Source of the DNA: Gilvimarinus sp. DA14
GTDB taxonomy: Bacteria; Pseudomonadota; Gammaproteobacteria; Pseudomonadales; Cellvibrionaceae
Assembly (NCBI RefSeq): GCF_024204685.1
Contig: NZ_CP100350.1
Coordinates: 3,126,501 to 3,190,500, forward strand
DNA: 64,000 nt
Reading direction: 5' to 3'
Shown here: positions 1 to 12,429 of the stretch, one piece after another
Numbering within the stretch: position 1 is the first letter of the stretch
How the letters are laid out: every line of letters begins with the position of its first letter
The notes under the pieces: model-generated
Database searches by the model: none
Told to the model about the DNA's origin: nothing
What the model saw: only the letters and a program-made list of their open reading frames with translations
Translations under genes and position numbers: made by a program

Positions 1-365
1 TTCAAACAGAATCCTACTTAGATGTAGCGGACAACAGCGGCGCACGCCGTGTCCAGTGCATCAAGGTGCTTGGCGGCTCCCACCGTCGTTACGCAGCCGT
101 GGGTGACATCATCAAAGTTACCGTAAAGGAAGCCATTCCACGCGGTAAGGTGAAAAAAGGCCAGGTAATGAAGGCGGTAGTGGTACGCACCAAGCGCGGT
201 GTGCGTCGTCAGGACGGTTCGTTGATCAAGTTCGACGACAACGCTGCTGTACTGCTGAACAACCAGGATGCTCCGGTTGGTACACGTATTTTCGGACCCG
301 TAACTCGTGAGTTGCGCGGCGAGAAATTCATGAAAATCATTTCTCTGGCGCCGGAAGTGCTTTAA
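1..365 (+). CDS. rplN: 50S ribosomal protein L14 (5' end cut by window edge)
   Basis: Large-subunit protein that binds 23S rRNA near the L19 and 30S interface. The reading frame is open from base 3, and the first residues seen, [16 protein letters not shown], match L14 from its third residue, so only about two residues lie outside the window. The end, [12 protein letters not shown], is the normal L14 C-terminus. It is followed 36 bases later by rplX, the usual spc operon order. Confidence 0.97.
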   Translation, partial: QTESYLDVADNSGARRVQCIKVLGGSHRRYAAVGDIIKVTVKEAIPRGKVKKGQVMKAVVVRTKRGVRRQDGSLIKFDDNAAVLLNNQDAPVGTRIFGPVTRELRGEKFMKIISLAPEVL

Positions 366-401
366 GCACTTTGACAGAGTTAGAGAGACGAGGGCAGACA
401 A

Positions 402-716
402 ATGCGTAAGATTAAACGTGATGACGAAGTGATTGTTATCGCCGGTCGCGACAAAGGCAAACGTGGCAAAGTGGTTCGCGTTTTGGCCAATGACAAGGTG
501 ATCGTATCTGGTATCAATCTCGTCAAAAAGCACCAGAAGCCAAACCCTCAGTTGGGTGTTGCTGGTGGTATTGTTGAGAAAGAAGCCGCTATTCATGTTT
601 CCAACGTTGCGATCTACAACGCCGCAACCGGAAAAGCTGATCGTGTTGGCTTCAAGGTTGAAGGCGATAAGAAAGTTCGCGTCTTCAAATCCAATGGCGA
701 AGCCGTAGGGGCGTAA
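402..716 (+). CDS. rplX: 50S ribosomal protein L24
   Basis: Assembly-initiating 23S rRNA-binding protein of 104 residues, the normal length. The KOW-type start ([20 protein letters not shown]) is clear, as is [15 protein letters not shown] in the middle. Only five bases separate its stop from the rplE start, so the two are probably translationally coupled. In E. coli S8 represses the spc operon near this junction; I did not model that site here. Confidence 0.97.
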   Translation: MRKIKRDDEVIVIAGRDKGKRGKVVRVLANDKVIVSGINLVKKHQKPNPQLGVAGGIVEKEAAIHVSNVAIYNAATGKADRVGFKVEGDKKVRVFKSNGEAVGA

Positions 717-721
717 GTAAC

Positions 722-1261
722 ATGGCTAGGCTTAAAGAAGTATACAGCAAAGAGATCGCTCCCAAACTGAAAGAAGAGTTGGGTTTGGCGAACGTTATGG
801 AAGTGCCGCGCATCACTAAAATCACCATCAACATGGGTGTTGGTGAAGCAGTGGGCGATAAAAAAGTGCTTGAAAACGCTGTGGGTGATCTGGAAAAGAT
901 CGCCGGTCAGAAAGTAGTCGTAACCAAGGCGCGTAAGTCTATCGCGGGTTTTAAAATCCGTGACGGCTGGCCGATCGGCTGTAAAGTGACCCTGCGTCAA
1001 GACCGTATGTACGAGTTTTTGGATCGTCTTATCTCGATCTCAATTCCTCGTATCCGCGACTTTCGCGGTATCAGCCCAAAGCAATTTGACGGCCGTGGCA
1101 ACTTCTCTATGGGTGTGACTGAACAGATCATCTTCCCCGAGATTGACTACGACAAAGTAGACAAACTGCGTGGTCTGGATATCTGTATCACCACAACGGC
1201 ACGTAATGACGAAGAAGGACGCGCTTTGTTGAAAGCGTTTAACTTCCCGTTCAAAGGCTAA
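722..1261 (+). CDS. rplE: 50S ribosomal protein L5
   Basis: 5S rRNA-binding protein of the central protuberance, 179 residues as in E. coli. Recognised by [16 protein letters not shown] near residue 30 and by [17 protein letters not shown] near the C-terminus. It sits between rplX and rpsN, as in the canonical spc operon. Confidence 0.98.
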   Translation: MARLKEVYSKEIAPKLKEELGLANVMEVPRITKITINMGVGEAVGDKKVLENAVGDLEKIAGQKVVVTKARKSIAGFKIRDGWPIGCKVTLRQDRMYEFLDRLISISIPRIRDFRGISPKQFDGRGNFSMGVTEQIIFPEIDYDKVDKLRGLDICITTTARNDEEGRALLKAFNFPFKG

Positions 1262-1271
1262 GGGTAGAGAC

Positions 1272-1577
1272 ATGGCTAAAAAATCTATGATCGCACGCGA
1301 AGCAAAACGTGCACGTCTGGTTGAGAAGTACGCTGCCAAGCGTGCCGAATTGAAAGCGATTATTTCCAGCCCTGCTTCATCTGAAGAGCAAGTATGGGAA
1401 GCGCAAACCAAGTTGCAGAAACTGCCTCGTGACGCCAGCCCTTCTCGTGGTCGCAACCGCTGCCGCGTGACCGGCCGTCCGCACGGTGTTTATCGTAAGT
1501 TTGGTCTTTGCCGTCACAAGCTGCGTGAAGCGGCTATGCGCGGTGACGTCCCGGGTCTGGTTAAGGCGAGCTGGTAA
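1272..1577 (+). CDS. rpsN: 30S ribosomal protein S14, long zinc-free form
   Basis: Small-subunit head protein of 101 residues. This is the long form without CxxC zinc ligands; the conserved C-terminal part contains [20 protein letters not shown]. The start ATG is preceded by a GGTAGAG-like ribosome site. Position between rplE and rpsH is standard. Confidence 0.97.
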   Translation: MAKKSMIAREAKRARLVEKYAAKRAELKAIISSPASSEEQVWEAQTKLQKLPRDASPSRGRNRCRVTGRPHGVYRKFGLCRHKLREAAMRGDVPGLVKASW

Positions 1578-1607
1578 GCTCAGGCCCATATATAGGAGCA
1601 GATTCAG

Positions 1608-2000
1608 ATGAGTATGCAAGATCCGTTAGCAGATATGCTGACCCGCATTCGTAATGCGCTGCAAGTTGGTAAGACTGAAGTGAGCATGCCTTCTTCCAAG
1701 CTTAAGGCAAACGTTGCCAAAGTTCTGGTAGAAGAAGGTTATGTCAAAGACTTCTCTGTAAGCGAAGGCCCTAAGGCCGAGCTGACCATCGAGCTGAAAT
1801 ATTTTGAAGGCAAGCCGGTAATCGCGGAACTCGACCGCGTTAGTCGTCCCGGTTTGCGTAACTACGCTGGTAAAACCGAGCTGCCGAGTGTTCGTAACGG
1901 CCTGGGTGTTGCCATCGTTTCGACCAGTAAAGGTGTTATGACTGATCGTGCTGCACGCGCCGCTGGCGTGGGTGGCGAAGTCCTCTGCACAGTATTCTAA
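1608..2000 (+). CDS. rpsH: 30S ribosomal protein S8
   Basis: 16S rRNA-binding protein of the platform and, in E. coli, translational repressor of the spc operon. 130 residues, beginning [16 protein letters not shown] and ending GGEVLCTVF, both typical. An AGGAG site lies about ten bases before the ATG. Confidence 0.98.
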   Translation: MSMQDPLADMLTRIRNALQVGKTEVSMPSSKLKANVAKVLVEEGYVKDFSVSEGPKAELTIELKYFEGKPVIAELDRVSRPGLRNYAGKTELPSVRNGLGVAIVSTSKGVMTDRAARAAGVGGEVLCTVF

Positions 2001-2011
2001 CGGGAAGAATC

Positions 2012-2551
2012 ATGTCACGAGTTGCAAACAGTCCGGTTGAAGTACCCGCTGCTGTTAATGTCACCCTTAACGGGCAAGAACTTAGCTTGAAGGGCAGCAA
2101 AGGTACGTTGGCAGTGACCGTTCACGACGCAGTAGAAGTAACGCAGGAAGATAACGTTCTGCGCTTTGCTGCCCGCGACGGTGGTGCCAAGCAGGAATCT
2201 ATCGCTTTGGCGGGTACTATGCGTGCCCTGGTAGGTAACATGATGGTCGGCGTAACTGAAGGCTTTGAGAAAAAGCTGCAGTTGGTTGGCGTTGGTTACC
2301 GTGCCAAAGCTACAGGTAACACTGTAAACCTGTCTTTGGGTTTCTCTAACCCTGTGGATTACACCGTTCCAGAAGGTGTCACAGTGGAAACTCCGAGCCA
2401 GACCGATGTCGTACTCAAGAGCGCTGATAAGCAGCTGCTCGGTCAGGTGGCCGCGGAGATCCGCGCGCTTCGTCCGCCAGAGCCTTATAAAGGTAAAGGT
2501 GTGCGCTTCGCTGACGAACAAGTACGTCGTAAAGAAGCTAAGAAGAAGTAG
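2012..2551 (+). CDS. rplF: 50S ribosomal protein L6
   Basis: Large-subunit protein near the sarcin-ricin loop, 179 residues. The C-terminal signature [15 protein letters not shown] is present, and the N-terminus begins [12 protein letters not shown]. It lies 11 bases after rpsH and 10 bases before rplR. Confidence 0.98.
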   Translation: MSRVANSPVEVPAAVNVTLNGQELSLKGSKGTLAVTVHDAVEVTQEDNVLRFAARDGGAKQESIALAGTMRALVGNMMVGVTEGFEKKLQLVGVGYRAKATGNTVNLSLGFSNPVDYTVPEGVTVETPSQTDVVLKSADKQLLGQVAAEIRALRPPEPYKGKGVRFADEQVRRKEAKKK

Positions 2552-2561
2552 GGGCTAGGTT

Positions 2562-2912
2562 ATGAGCGATAAGAAGCAATCTCGTCTTCGCCGTGCGCGC
2601 CGTGCCCGTGCCAAGATCCGTCAGTTGGGCGTAAACCGCCTGACCGTTCACCGCACGCCACGTCACATTTACGCACAAATCATTGCCCAGGATGGAGCCA
2701 GCGTTTTAGCGAGCGCCTCCACTCTGGACAAGTCACTGCGCAGCGGTGCCACTGGCAACGCTGATGCTGCCAAAGCTGTTGGTGAGTTGATCGCCGAGCG
2801 CGCGAAAGCCGCTGGCGTTACCCAAGTTGCCTTTGATCGCAGTGGGTTCAAATATCACGGTCGCGTAAAGGCATTGGCTGATGCCGCGCGTGAAGCTGGA
2901 CTGGAATTCTAA
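2562..2912 (+). CDS. rplR: 50S ribosomal protein L18
   Basis: 5S rRNA-binding protein of 116 residues. The arginine-rich start ([18 protein letters not shown]) and the C-terminal [20 protein letters not shown] are characteristic. Standard position between rplF and rpsE. Confidence 0.97.
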   Translation: MSDKKQSRLRRARRARAKIRQLGVNRLTVHRTPRHIYAQIIAQDGASVLASASTLDKSLRSGATGNADAAKAVGELIAERAKAAGVTQVAFDRSGFKYHGRVKALADAAREAGLEF

Positions 2913-2922
2913 GGGTAAAGAC

Positions 2923-3432
2923 ATGGCTTTTACTAAGAAAGATGACAGCAACAACGAAGGCTTCCAGGAAAAGCTGGTACAAGTTAACCGTGTTGCTAAA
3001 ACAGTTAAAGGTGGTCGTATCTTTGCCTTCACCGCACTTACCGTTGTAGGCGACGGTAATGGCAAGGTGGGTTTCGGCCGCGGTAAGGCGCGCGAAGTGC
3101 CTGTTGCTATTCAAAAGGCAATGGAAGCAGCGCGTCGCAATATGATTTCTGTAGACCTGAACGGTGATACACTGCAGTACGCCACCAAGGGTCGTCATGG
3201 CGCCTCTAAGGTTTACATGCAGCCAGCATCTCCTGGTACTGGTGTAATTGCCGGTGGTGCTATGCGCGCTGTACTGGAAATCGCCGGTGTACAGAACGTT
3301 CTGGCTAAGTGCTACGGTTCTACCAACCCGGTAAACGTGGTTCGCGCTACTTACAAAGCGCTGCGTGACATGGCTGCTCCTGAAGCAGTAGCCGCAAAGC
3401 GTGGTAAGAGCGTAGAAGATATTCTGAACTAA
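2923..3432 (+). CDS. rpsE: 30S ribosomal protein S5
   Basis: Decoding-fidelity protein. The frame is open upstream to 2881, inside rplR, but the ATG at 2923 follows an AAGGGTAAAG site and gives [11 protein letters not shown]. That makes 169 residues, matching the family, so it is taken as the start. The glycine-rich [18 protein letters not shown] and the [18 protein letters not shown] segments identify S5. Confidence 0.97.
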   Translation: MAFTKKDDSNNEGFQEKLVQVNRVAKTVKGGRIFAFTALTVVGDGNGKVGFGRGKAREVPVAIQKAMEAARRNMISVDLNGDTLQYATKGRHGASKVYMQPASPGTGVIAGGAMRAVLEIAGVQNVLAKCYGSTNPVNVVRATYKALRDMAAPEAVAAKRGKSVEDILN

Positions 3433-3468
3433 TCGACACTGTCGATTCTAGGAAAGCGGTATACGAGC

Positions 3469-3654
3469 ATGGCTAAGAAAATGATTAAGGTGACTCAGAT
3501 CAAGAGTACCGCAGGCCGTCTGAAGAACCATCAGGCTTGTGTTACAGGTTTGGGACTGCGTCGCATCGGCCACACTGTTGAAGTAGAAGATACTCCTTCA
3601 ACTCGTGGCATGATTAACAAAGTGAACTATCTGGTTAAGGTAGAGGGAGAGTAA
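3469..3654 (+). CDS. rpmD: 50S ribosomal protein L30
   Basis: Small large-subunit protein of 61 residues. [18 protein letters not shown] and [16 protein letters not shown] are the family signature. Its stop is one base before the rplO start, so the two genes are coupled. Confidence 0.97.
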   Translation: MAKKMIKVTQIKSTAGRLKNHQACVTGLGLRRIGHTVEVEDTPSTRGMINKVNYLVKVEGE

Positions 3655-3655
3655 C

Positions 3656-4090
3656 ATGCGTCTTAATACGCTGAATCCCGCTCCCGGCAGCACCCACAGC
3701 AAAAAGCGTGTTGGCCGTGGTATCGGTAGCGGCCTGGGTAAAACTGGCGGTCGTGGCCACAAGGGTTTGAAGTCTCGCTCAGGCGGTACGGTTAAGCCAG
3801 GTTTCGAAGGCGGTCAGATGCCTTTGCAAAAACGCCTGCCTAAGTACGGTTTCTCTTCACGAGTTGGCCGTGTGACTGCTGAAGTTCGCTTGAACGAGCT
3901 GAACAAAGTAGAAGGCGAAGTGGTAGATCTGGAAACCTTGAAGCAGGCCGATATTATCGGTGCCAACATCAAGCGTGCCAAGATCTTTGCCTCTGGCGAA
4001 GTGACCAAAGCCGTTACAGTGAAAGGTTTATCTGTAACTAAAGGCGCCAAAGCTGCCATCGAAGCGGCGGGCGGAAAAGTCGAAGAGTAA
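3656..4090 (+). CDS. rplO: 50S ribosomal protein L15
   Basis: Late-assembly 23S rRNA-binding protein, 144 residues. The glycine-rich N-terminus ([19 protein letters not shown]) and [15 protein letters not shown] are diagnostic. It directly precedes secY. Confidence 0.98.
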   Translation: MRLNTLNPAPGSTHSKKRVGRGIGSGLGKTGGRGHKGLKSRSGGTVKPGFEGGQMPLQKRLPKYGFSSRVGRVTAEVRLNELNKVEGEVVDLETLKQADIIGANIKRAKIFASGEVTKAVTVKGLSVTKGAKAAIEAAGGKVEE

Positions 4091-4099
4091 GAGGTGCCA

Positions 4100-5437
4100 A
4101 TGGCAACTCCCGGTAATCTGCCGTTAGCAAATCAAAAAGGATTGGGCGAGCTTTGGGCTCGCCTTCGTTTTCTGTTTTTGGCAATAGTGGTTTACCGGAT
4201 CGGTACCCACATTCCGGTTCCGGGTCTTGACCCTGACCGGATTGCCGATCTGTTCAATCAGAATCAGGGAACGGTGCTGGGCCTGTTTAATATGTTTTCG
4301 GGCGGTGCACTGGAGCGTATGAGTATTCTCGCTCTGGGTATCTTTCCCTACATTTCAGCGTCGATCATTATGCAGTTGATGACTGCGGTGACTCCTTCGC
4401 TGGAGCAGCTGAAAAAAGAAGGTGACGCTGGTCGTCGTAAGATCAACCAGTACACCCGCTACGGCACAGTCGTATTAGCTACCGTTCAGGCCATGGCCAT
4501 GGCGGTGAGCTTTTCGGGTTTTGCGTACGGTGGTGAGCCGACCATAGCTTTCTACTTTATCGCTGTAGTGTCGCTGGTGACCGGTGCCGTCTTTATGATG
4601 TGGCTGGGCGAGCAAGTTACAGAACGCGGTATTGGTAATGGTATTTCCATGCTGATTTTCGCGGGTATTGTGGCTGGCTTTCCGGGTGCGATTGGAGCGG
4701 CTTTTGAGAGCGCCCGTCAGGGGGATCTCAATATTTTAATGCTGCTGGGCATCACAGTACTGGCTATTTTTGTGATTTGGTGTATTGTGCGCATCGAGCG
4801 CGGCCAGCGCCGCATTACGGTGAACTACGCCAAGCGCCAGCAAGGCCGTCAGGCTTATGCGGCTCAAACTAGCCACCTGCCATTGAAAATCAATATGGCA
4901 GGCGTGATTCCGGCGATTTTTGCCAGCTCTATCTTGTTGTTCCCCGCGTCTATCGCGCAGTGGTTCGGCGAGGGAGGCGACGGTCCGGTGAGTAATTTCC
5001 TGCAGGATTTTGCTCTAGCCATTGGCCCTGGCCAGCCTTTGAACGTTATTTTGTTTACCGGCTTGATTGCGTTCTTCTGCTTCTTTTATACGGCGTTGAT
5101 GTTTAACCCTAAAGAAGTGGCGGATAACCTGAAGAAATCAGGTGCTTATATTCCGGGGATTCGTCCCGGTGAGCAGTCAGCCAAGTATATTGACAGTGTT
5201 CTGACCCGCTTGACGGTTATCGGCGCTGTTTATATGTCGGTAGTTTGTCTGATGCCTCAGTTCCTGGTAGTGGCGGCCAATGTGCCTTTCTACTTGGGTG
5301 GTACTTCGCTGCTGATTGTAGTGGTAGTGGTAATGGACTTTATGTCCCAGGTTCAGGCTCACTTGATGTCGCATCAGTATGAATCACTGATGAAGAAGTC
5401 AAACTTGAAGGGGTACGGCAGCGGCAACGCTCGCTAA
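4100..5437 (+). CDS. secY: Protein translocase subunit SecY
   Basis: Channel subunit of the SecYEG translocon in the inner membrane. A GTG in frame at 4094 is possible, but the ATG at 4100 has a GAGGTG site at suitable spacing and gives [12 protein letters not shown], about 445 residues, so it is preferred. About ten membrane helices are visible. Family landmarks are the plug-region [11 protein letters not shown], the [23 protein letters not shown] segment (GALERMS to SASII), and the cytoplasmic loop [15 protein letters not shown]. Located between rplO and rpmJ as usual. Confidence 0.98.
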   Translation: MATPGNLPLANQKGLGELWARLRFLFLAIVVYRIGTHIPVPGLDPDRIADLFNQNQGTVLGLFNMFSGGALERMSILALGIFPYISASIIMQLMTAVTPSLEQLKKEGDAGRRKINQYTRYGTVVLATVQAMAMAVSFSGFAYGGEPTIAFYFIAVVSLVTGAVFMMWLGEQVTERGIGNGISMLIFAGIVAGFPGAIGAAFESARQGDLNILMLLGITVLAIFVIWCIVRIERGQRRITVNYAKRQQGRQAYAAQTSHLPLKINMAGVIPAIFASSILLFPASIAQWFGEGGDGPVSNFLQDFALAIGPGQPLNVILFTGLIAFFCFFYTALMFNPKEVADNLKKSGAYIPGIRPGEQSAKYIDSVLTRLTVIGAVYMSVVCLMPQFLVVAANVPFYLGGTSLLIVVVVVMDFMSQVQAHLMSHQYESLMKKSNLKGYGSGNAR

Positions 5438-5459
5438 CCCGAAGTTAAAGGGTAGGATC

Positions 5460-5576
5460 ATGAAAGTTCGTGCTTCTGTTAAAAAGATTTGCCGAAACTG
5501 CAAAATGGTACGTCGCAACGGTGTTCTGCGGGTAATCTGCAACGCCGAGCCACGCCACAAGCAGCGTCAAGGCTAA
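5460..5576 (+). CDS. rpmJ: 50S ribosomal protein L36, zinc-binding form
   Basis: A 38-residue protein beginning [20 protein letters not shown] and ending EPRHKQRQG. Cys11, Cys14, Cys27 and the late His give the C+ zinc-binding type, close to E. coli RpmJ. It follows secY by 22 bases with a GGTAGG-like ribosome site, and is the last gene before the hairpin-rich gap that precedes the alpha operon. Confidence 0.97.
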   Translation: MKVRASVKKICRNCKMVRRNGVLRVICNAEPRHKQRQG

Positions 5577-5609
5577 GCAAGACGGTGGGCGGCTTGCCGC
5601 CCGTCGGCC

Positions 5610-5640
5610 AGAAAAGGTGGCATTTATTGCCACCTTTTCT
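5610..5640 (+). terminator. 13-bp hairpin after rpmJ
   Basis: Bases 5610-5622 (AGAAAAGGTGGCA) pair perfectly with 5628-5640 around a TTTAT loop. The A-rich start and T-rich end make it look like a bidirectional intrinsic terminator, though no T-run follows beyond the stem. It may end or attenuate spc operon transcription. A second perfect 8-bp inverted repeat follows at 5641-5648/5660-5667. Confidence 0.6.
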
Positions 5641-5695
5641 GCCAGCTGAACAACCATAACAGCTGGCTTGCACACTAGGGGGCGTTGACTGTCGT

Positions 5696-5726
5696 CTGAT
5701 GAGAAATCATCAGGCTATTGCTTTTT
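5696..5726 (+). terminator. Hairpin with T-run before rpsM
   Basis: CTGATGA at 5696-5702 pairs with TCATCAG at 5707-5713 around a GAAA tetraloop. GCTATTG and a run of six T follow. This has the form of an intrinsic terminator and may separate spc from alpha transcripts, with partial read-through likely in a ribosomal supercluster. Confidence 0.5.
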
Positions 5727-5746
5727 TGTGGTTTTGCCGCTATCCT
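5718..5746 (+). promoter_or_regulatory. Possible promoter for the alpha operon
   Basis: TTGCTT at 5718-5723 and TATCCT at 5741-5746 are 17 bases apart, giving a leader of about 75 bases before rpsM. Both hexamers are imperfect. In E. coli the alpha operon leader folds into the S4-binding pseudoknot; the bases from about 5750 to 5830 are where such a structure would lie, but I could not establish the fold by eye. Confidence 0.3.
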
Positions 5747-5828
5747 TGCGCGCCTTTTTATCGAGAGCGTCAGGGGTGGGGTATTTCCACGTCAACGCTG
5801 CAATTTTAGAGTTACTGGAGTAATTTGA

Positions 5829-6185
5829 ATGGCCCGTATTGCTGGTGTAAACATACCAGACCATAAACACGCGGTTATATCCCTGACTTATATCTACGGG
5901 GTTGGCCGGACCACCGCCAAGCAGATCTGTGCTGCTACCGGTATTGCTGAAGATGCGAAAATCGGTTCTTTGTCTGAAGAACAGGTTGACCAGCTTCGCA
6001 CCGAAGTGGGCAAGTTTACCGTTGAGGGTGACCTGCGTCGTGTTGTGTCTATGAACATTAAACGCTTGATGGATCTGGGATGCTACCGTGGCCTGCGCCA
6101 CCGTCGTAGCCTGCCGGTGAATGGTCAGCGTACTAAGACTAACGCTCGTACCCGCAAAGGTCCGCGTAAGCCGATTAAGAAGTAA
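5829..6185 (+). CDS. rpsM: 30S ribosomal protein S13
   Basis: Small-subunit head protein contacting the P-site tRNA, 118 residues. [20 protein letters not shown] and [20 protein letters not shown] are typical. First gene of the alpha operon, with a TGGAGTAATTTGA ribosome site. The 253-base gap from rpmJ is the only sizeable break in the ribosomal cluster. Confidence 0.98.
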   Translation: MARIAGVNIPDHKHAVISLTYIYGVGRTTAKQICAATGIAEDAKIGSLSEEQVDQLRTEVGKFTVEGDLRRVVSMNIKRLMDLGCYRGLRHRRSLPVNGQRTKTNARTRKGPRKPIKK

Positions 6186-6243
6186 TTTTTAACGCTTACG
6201 CCCACATTCAAAGTACGGTAACAACAGTTAGGAAGAGATTGCT

Positions 6244-6639
6244 ATGGCCAAGCCAGGTAATAAAGCCACGACCAAGAAAAAGGTTAAAAAGCAGGTAGCG
6301 GATGGTGTTGCACACATCCACGCCTCTTTTAACAACACGATCGTAACGATCACAGACCGCCAGGGTAATACCCTGAGCTGGGCCACCGCTGGTGGTTCTG
6401 GTTTCCGCGGTTCGCGTAAAAGCACCCCGTTTGCGGCTCAGGTAGCTGCAGAGCGTGCCGGTGAAGCCGCTAAAGACTACGGCTTAAAAAACCTCGACGT
6501 TGAGGTAAAAGGTCCAGGGCCAGGCCGCGAGTCTGCTGTTCGCGCCCTGAACAACGTTGGTTACAAAATTACCAACATCACAGACGTGACGCCTATCCCG
6601 CACAACGGGTGCCGTCCGCCGAAAAAACGTCGAGTGTAA
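6244..6639 (+). CDS. rpsK: 30S ribosomal protein S11
   Basis: Platform protein of the small subunit, 131 residues. The lysine-rich start is followed by [19 protein letters not shown], with [15 protein letters not shown] and the C-terminal [10 protein letters not shown]; all are S11 signatures. An AGGAAGAG site precedes the ATG. Confidence 0.98.
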   Translation: MAKPGNKATTKKKVKKQVADGVAHIHASFNNTIVTITDRQGNTLSWATAGGSGFRGSRKSTPFAAQVAAERAGEAAKDYGLKNLDVEVKGPGPGRESAVRALNNVGYKITNITDVTPIPHNGCRPPKKRRV

Positions 6640-6651
6640 GGGGGCAAACTA

Positions 6652-7272
6652 ATGGCACGTTATATTGGACCAACTTGTAAGCTGTCCCGTCGCGAAGGCA
6701 CTGACCTGTTCCTGAAGAGCGGTGCGCGCGCGCTGGACTCAAAATGCAAACTGGAAACCGCTCCAGGTATGCACGGCCAACGCCGTGGACGCCTGTCTGA
6801 CTACGGTGTTCAGTTGCGTGAGAAACAAAAAGTACGTCGCACCTACGGTGTACTGGAAAAGCAATTCCGCGGCTACTATAAAGAAGCTGCTCGTCGCAAG
6901 GGCGCTACTGGTGAGAACCTGCTGCAGCTGCTCGAGTGCCGTCTGGACAACGTGGTTTATCGCATGGGCTTCGGCTCAACCCGCGCTGAAGCACGTCAGC
7001 TGGTATCTCACAAGGCGATTACCGTTAATGGTCAAACCGTTAACATCGCTTCTTTCCAGGTAGCAGAGGGTGACGTTGTAGCCGTTCGTGAGAAGGCAAA
7101 GAACCAACTGCGCATCCAGAACGCTCTGACTCTGTCAGGCCAGCGTGCTGATGTTGAATGGGTTGAAGTAAACGCTGACAAGAAGGAAGGCACTTTCAAG
7201 CGCGTTCCGGATCGCAGCGACTTGCCGGCTGAAATCAACGAAAACCTTATCGTAGAGCTTTACTCCAAGTAA
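6652..7272 (+). CDS. rpsD: 30S ribosomal protein S4
   Basis: Primary 16S rRNA-binding assembly protein and, in E. coli, the autogenous repressor of the alpha operon. 206 residues. The N-terminus [19 protein letters not shown], the S4 RNA-binding domain around [20 protein letters not shown] (residues about 95-115), and the C-terminal [11 protein letters not shown] are diagnostic. Confidence 0.98.
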   Translation: MARYIGPTCKLSRREGTDLFLKSGARALDSKCKLETAPGMHGQRRGRLSDYGVQLREKQKVRRTYGVLEKQFRGYYKEAARRKGATGENLLQLLECRLDNVVYRMGFGSTRAEARQLVSHKAITVNGQTVNIASFQVAEGDVVAVREKAKNQLRIQNALTLSGQRADVEWVEVNADKKEGTFKRVPDRSDLPAEINENLIVELYSK

Positions 7273-7298
7273 GGGATTAACCGTTAACAGGTGTGGCT

Positions 7299-8288
7299 AT
7301 GCAGACTGCAGTAAACGAATTTTTGACTCCGCGTCATATCGACGTAACCGAAAACGGCCCGACCCACGCAAAGGTCGTGCTGGAGCCGCTGGAGCGTGGT
7401 TTCGGACATACACTGGGCAATGCGCTGCGTCGTATCTTGCTGTCTTCGATGGCTGGCTGTGCCATCATCGAAGCCGAGATCGATGGTGTGTTGCACGAGT
7501 ATAGCGACATTGAGGGTGTTCGCGAGGACGTTATTGAAATCCTCTTGAACCTCAAAGGCGTAGCCGTGGTAATGCACGGTAAAGATCAGGCAGTGTTGAC
7601 TCTGACCAAAAAAGGTCCGGGTGTTGTTACTGCTGGTGATATTCAAGTTGACCACGATATCGAGATTAAAAACCCCGAACACGTGATCGCCAATATCACT
7701 GGTGACACTACTCTGACTATGCGTCTGACTGTCGCCCGCGGCCGTGGTTATCAGCCTGCTGATGCCCGCCGTCAGGAAGAAGACGAAAACCGCGCAATCG
7801 GTCGTTTGCAGCTGGATGCATCTTTCAGCCCCGTGCGTCGCGTTGCCTACAGTGTAGACAGCGCTCGTGTGGAGCAGCGCACCGACCTGGATAAGCTGAT
7901 TCTGGATTTGGAAACCAACGGTACCATCGATCCTGAAGAAGCCATCCGTCGCGCCGCGACCATTCTGCAACAGCAGCTGGCCGTGTTTGTCGACCTGGAG
8001 AGCGAAGCACAATCACAACCGGAAGAGAAAGAAGAGGCGATTGATCCTGTTCTGTTGCGTCCGGTGGATGATCTGGAGCTGACCGTTCGCTCGGCCAACT
8101 GCCTGAAAGCGGAAAATATCTACTACATCGGCGATCTGATTCAGCGCACTGAAGTTGAGCTGTTAAAGACTCCGAACTTGGGTAAAAAGTCTCTGACCGA
8201 GATCAAAGACGTACTCGCCTCGCGCGGTCTGTCTCTCGGTATGCGTCTGGAAAACTGGCCCCCGGCCAGCCTGCGCAACGAAGATTAA
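7299..8288 (+). CDS. rpoA: RNA polymerase alpha subunit
   Basis: Assembly platform of RNA polymerase. A GTG at 7293 is in frame, but the ATG at 7299 follows AGGTG at normal spacing and gives [12 protein letters not shown] and 329 residues, the family length. The N-terminal domain shows [20 protein letters not shown]. The C-terminal domain, which contacts UP elements and activators, shows [17 protein letters not shown] and [18 protein letters not shown]. Confidence 0.98.
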   Translation: MQTAVNEFLTPRHIDVTENGPTHAKVVLEPLERGFGHTLGNALRRILLSSMAGCAIIEAEIDGVLHEYSDIEGVREDVIEILLNLKGVAVVMHGKDQAVLTLTKKGPGVVTAGDIQVDHDIEIKNPEHVIANITGDTTLTMRLTVARGRGYQPADARRQEEDENRAIGRLQLDASFSPVRRVAYSVDSARVEQRTDLDKLILDLETNGTIDPEEAIRRAATILQQQLAVFVDLESEAQSQPEEKEEAIDPVLLRPVDDLELTVRSANCLKAENIYYIGDLIQRTEVELLKTPNLGKKSLTEIKDVLASRGLSLGMRLENWPPASLRNED

Positions 8289-8358
8289 TTCATAGTCCCG
8301 CGTAAGCGCGGGTTAACGAGATTGCTGTGAAGCAATCATAAGTGAAGGATTTAGCGTC

Positions 8359-8754
8359 ATGCGTCATCGTCATAGTGGCCGTAAACTGAATCGTAACAGT
8401 TCGCATCGTAAAGCGATGTTCCGCAACATGACCATTTCATTGGTTGAGCACGAACTGATTAAAACAACTCTGCCCAAAGCCAAAGAGCTGCGTCGTTTTG
8501 CCGAGCCTTTGATCACTTTGGCCAAAAAAGACAGTGTAGCGAATCGCCGTTTGGCTTTTGCTCGTCTGCGTAATGCCCAAGCGGTTGGTAAATTGTTTAC
8601 CGACCTGGGTCCGCGCTACGAAGCTCGCCCCGGTGGTTACCTGCGTATTTTGAAGTGCGGTATGCGTGCCGGCGACAATGCCACCATGGCTTACGTCGAG
8701 CTGGTTGACCGCCCTGCAAATGCTGTTGCTGAGGAAGTGACCGAAGCCGAATAA
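8359..8754 (+). CDS. rplQ: 50S ribosomal protein L17
   Basis: Large-subunit protein at the exit-tunnel rim, 131 residues. [20 protein letters not shown] is the L17 signature. It follows rpoA by 70 bases that contain two small hairpins (8297-8312 and 8321-8336). It ends the alpha operon ahead of a strong terminator. Confidence 0.98.
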   Translation: MRHRHSGRKLNRNSSHRKAMFRNMTISLVEHELIKTTLPKAKELRRFAEPLITLAKKDSVANRRLAFARLRNAQAVGKLFTDLGPRYEARPGGYLRILKCGMRAGDNATMAYVELVDRPANAVAEEVTEAE

Positions 8755-8773
8755 AATCGGTTTTTCACTGCCT

Positions 8774-8807
8774 ACGTAAAAAAGCCGGCTTGCCGGCTTT
8801 TTTACGT
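8774..8807. terminator. Bidirectional terminator between rplQ and the GST gene
   Basis: A 16-bp perfect inverted repeat, 8774-8789 and 8792-8807, with a GCCGGC core flanked by six A on the left and six T on the right. It can end the alpha operon on the plus strand and the convergent reductase gene on the minus strand. Confidence 0.9.
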
Positions 8808-8832
8808 TCTGCTGTTTTATTCAGGCTTTATT

Positions 8833-9807
8833 TTAGCCTCGCCCATGAGGTTGCTCCAGAGGTTCAAGCTCAGGCCCTTGCGGAACAATACCGGTCGGAT
8901 TGATCATGGTGTGGCTGCGATAGTAATGGCCCTTGATATGCTCAAAGTTAACTGTCTCTTTTACCTCTGCCCATTGGTATAACTCACGGGTAAACCCCCA
9001 TAGGTTCGGGTAATCGGCAATGCGTTTGATGTTGCATTTAAAGTGACCGTGATAAACCGGATCAAAACGTATTAGAGTGGTGAATAAACGCCAATCCGCT
9101 TCGGTGATCATGTCGCCGGTTAAATACCGACTCCGCCCAAGCCGTGTTTCCAGCCACTCCAAACTCTGGAACAGTTCTGTTACCGCCTCATTGTAAGCGT
9201 CTTGCTTGGTCGCGAAACCGGCCTTGTACACGCCATTGTTAACGGTGTGATAGACCCTGTCGTTAACTTGCTCAATTTCATTTCGGAGCTTTTCTGGGTA
9301 GTAATCTCCTGGCTCAGCTCCTAAGCGATCAAACGCGCTGTTAAACATGCGAATGATGTCGGCCGATTCGTTGCTGACTATCCGTTGTTGTTGTTTGTCC
9401 CACAACACAGGTACCGTCACGCGGCCTGTGTAATCGGCCTTATCGGCGGTGTAGATTTGATGTAAAAACTCCGCGTTGCGTACAGGGTCGGCGATCACGC
9501 CGGGAGCGTCTTTAAAAGTCCAACCGTGTTCTGCCATTAGCGGGTTGACGACCGAAATATCGATAAATTTTTCTAGACCTTTAAGCTTGCGAAAAATAAG
9601 TGTGCGATGAGCCCAAGGGCAGGCGAGAGAGACGTAGAGATGGTAGCGTCCAGCTTCTGCTTTAAAGCCACTGTCTCCGGTTGGTCCAGCGCTGCCATCA
9701 GTAGTCACCCAGTTGCGATACTGGGCGTTACTACGAACGAATTTTCCCTCGGTTGAGTCGGTGTCGTACCATTTATCCTGCCAATTACCTTCTACTAATA
9801 AGCCCAT
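8833..9807 (-). CDS. yqjG: Glutathionyl-hydroquinone reductase (Xi-class GST)
   Basis: Cytosolic enzyme that removes glutathione from glutathionyl-hydroquinones, 324 residues. The catalytic cysteine lies in SLACPWAHRTLIFR near residue 63, the Xi-class motif. Also typical are the N-terminal GxW region, SNESADIIRMFN, and the C-terminal helical domain with YLTGDMITEADWRLFTTLIR followed by FDPVYHGHFKCN. Start chosen at the ATG giving MGLLVEGNWQDKW. It appears to stand alone, facing the alpha operon across a shared terminator. The symbol follows E. coli naming. Confidence 0.93.
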   Translation of the reverse strand: MGLLVEGNWQDKWYDTDSTEGKFVRSNAQYRNWVTTDGSAGPTGDSGFKAEAGRYHLYVSLACPWAHRTLIFRKLKGLEKFIDISVVNPLMAEHGWTFKDAPGVIADPVRNAEFLHQIYTADKADYTGRVTVPVLWDKQQQRIVSNESADIIRMFNSAFDRLGAEPGDYYPEKLRNEIEQVNDRVYHTVNNGVYKAGFATKQDAYNEAVTELFQSLEWLETRLGRSRYLTGDMITEADWRLFTTLIRFDPVYHGHFKCNIKRIADYPNLWGFTRELYQWAEVKETVNFEHIKGHYYRSHTMINPTGIVPQGPELEPLEQPHGRG

Positions 9808-9908
9808 GTTGACTCCTAACAGTTCTCGATAGCCTAAGGTTAGAAGTTTGCCGTACAGAAAAACACCGGAAAAGCTGTGGGTTGTGATTGAAAAAAGCGA
9901 TCAGACAC

Positions 9909-9933
9909 AAAAAAGCCGGGGTAACCCCCGGCT
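9909..9933 (-). terminator. Terminator of isocitrate dehydrogenase gene
   Basis: AGCCGGGG at 9914-9921 pairs with CCCCGGCT at 9926-9933 around TAAC. On the minus strand the stem is followed by a T-run (plus-strand A at 9909-9914). It lies 33 bases beyond the stop of the gene ending at 9967. Confidence 0.85.
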
Positions 9934-9966
9934 CTTAGCTGTTTGCAAAAACGTTAAAGGTTTTAC

Positions 9967-12374
<2,408 letters not shown>

Positions 12375-12429
12375 GCACACAAGCCGCTTCGCACTCTGCG
12401 AGGCTGGTGGTATAGGGTGGATGCGAACT

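Noticed and set aside
7284-8012. 242-codon open frame on the minus strand
   Set aside because: Antisense to rpoA, whose protein is unmistakable; no ribosome site.
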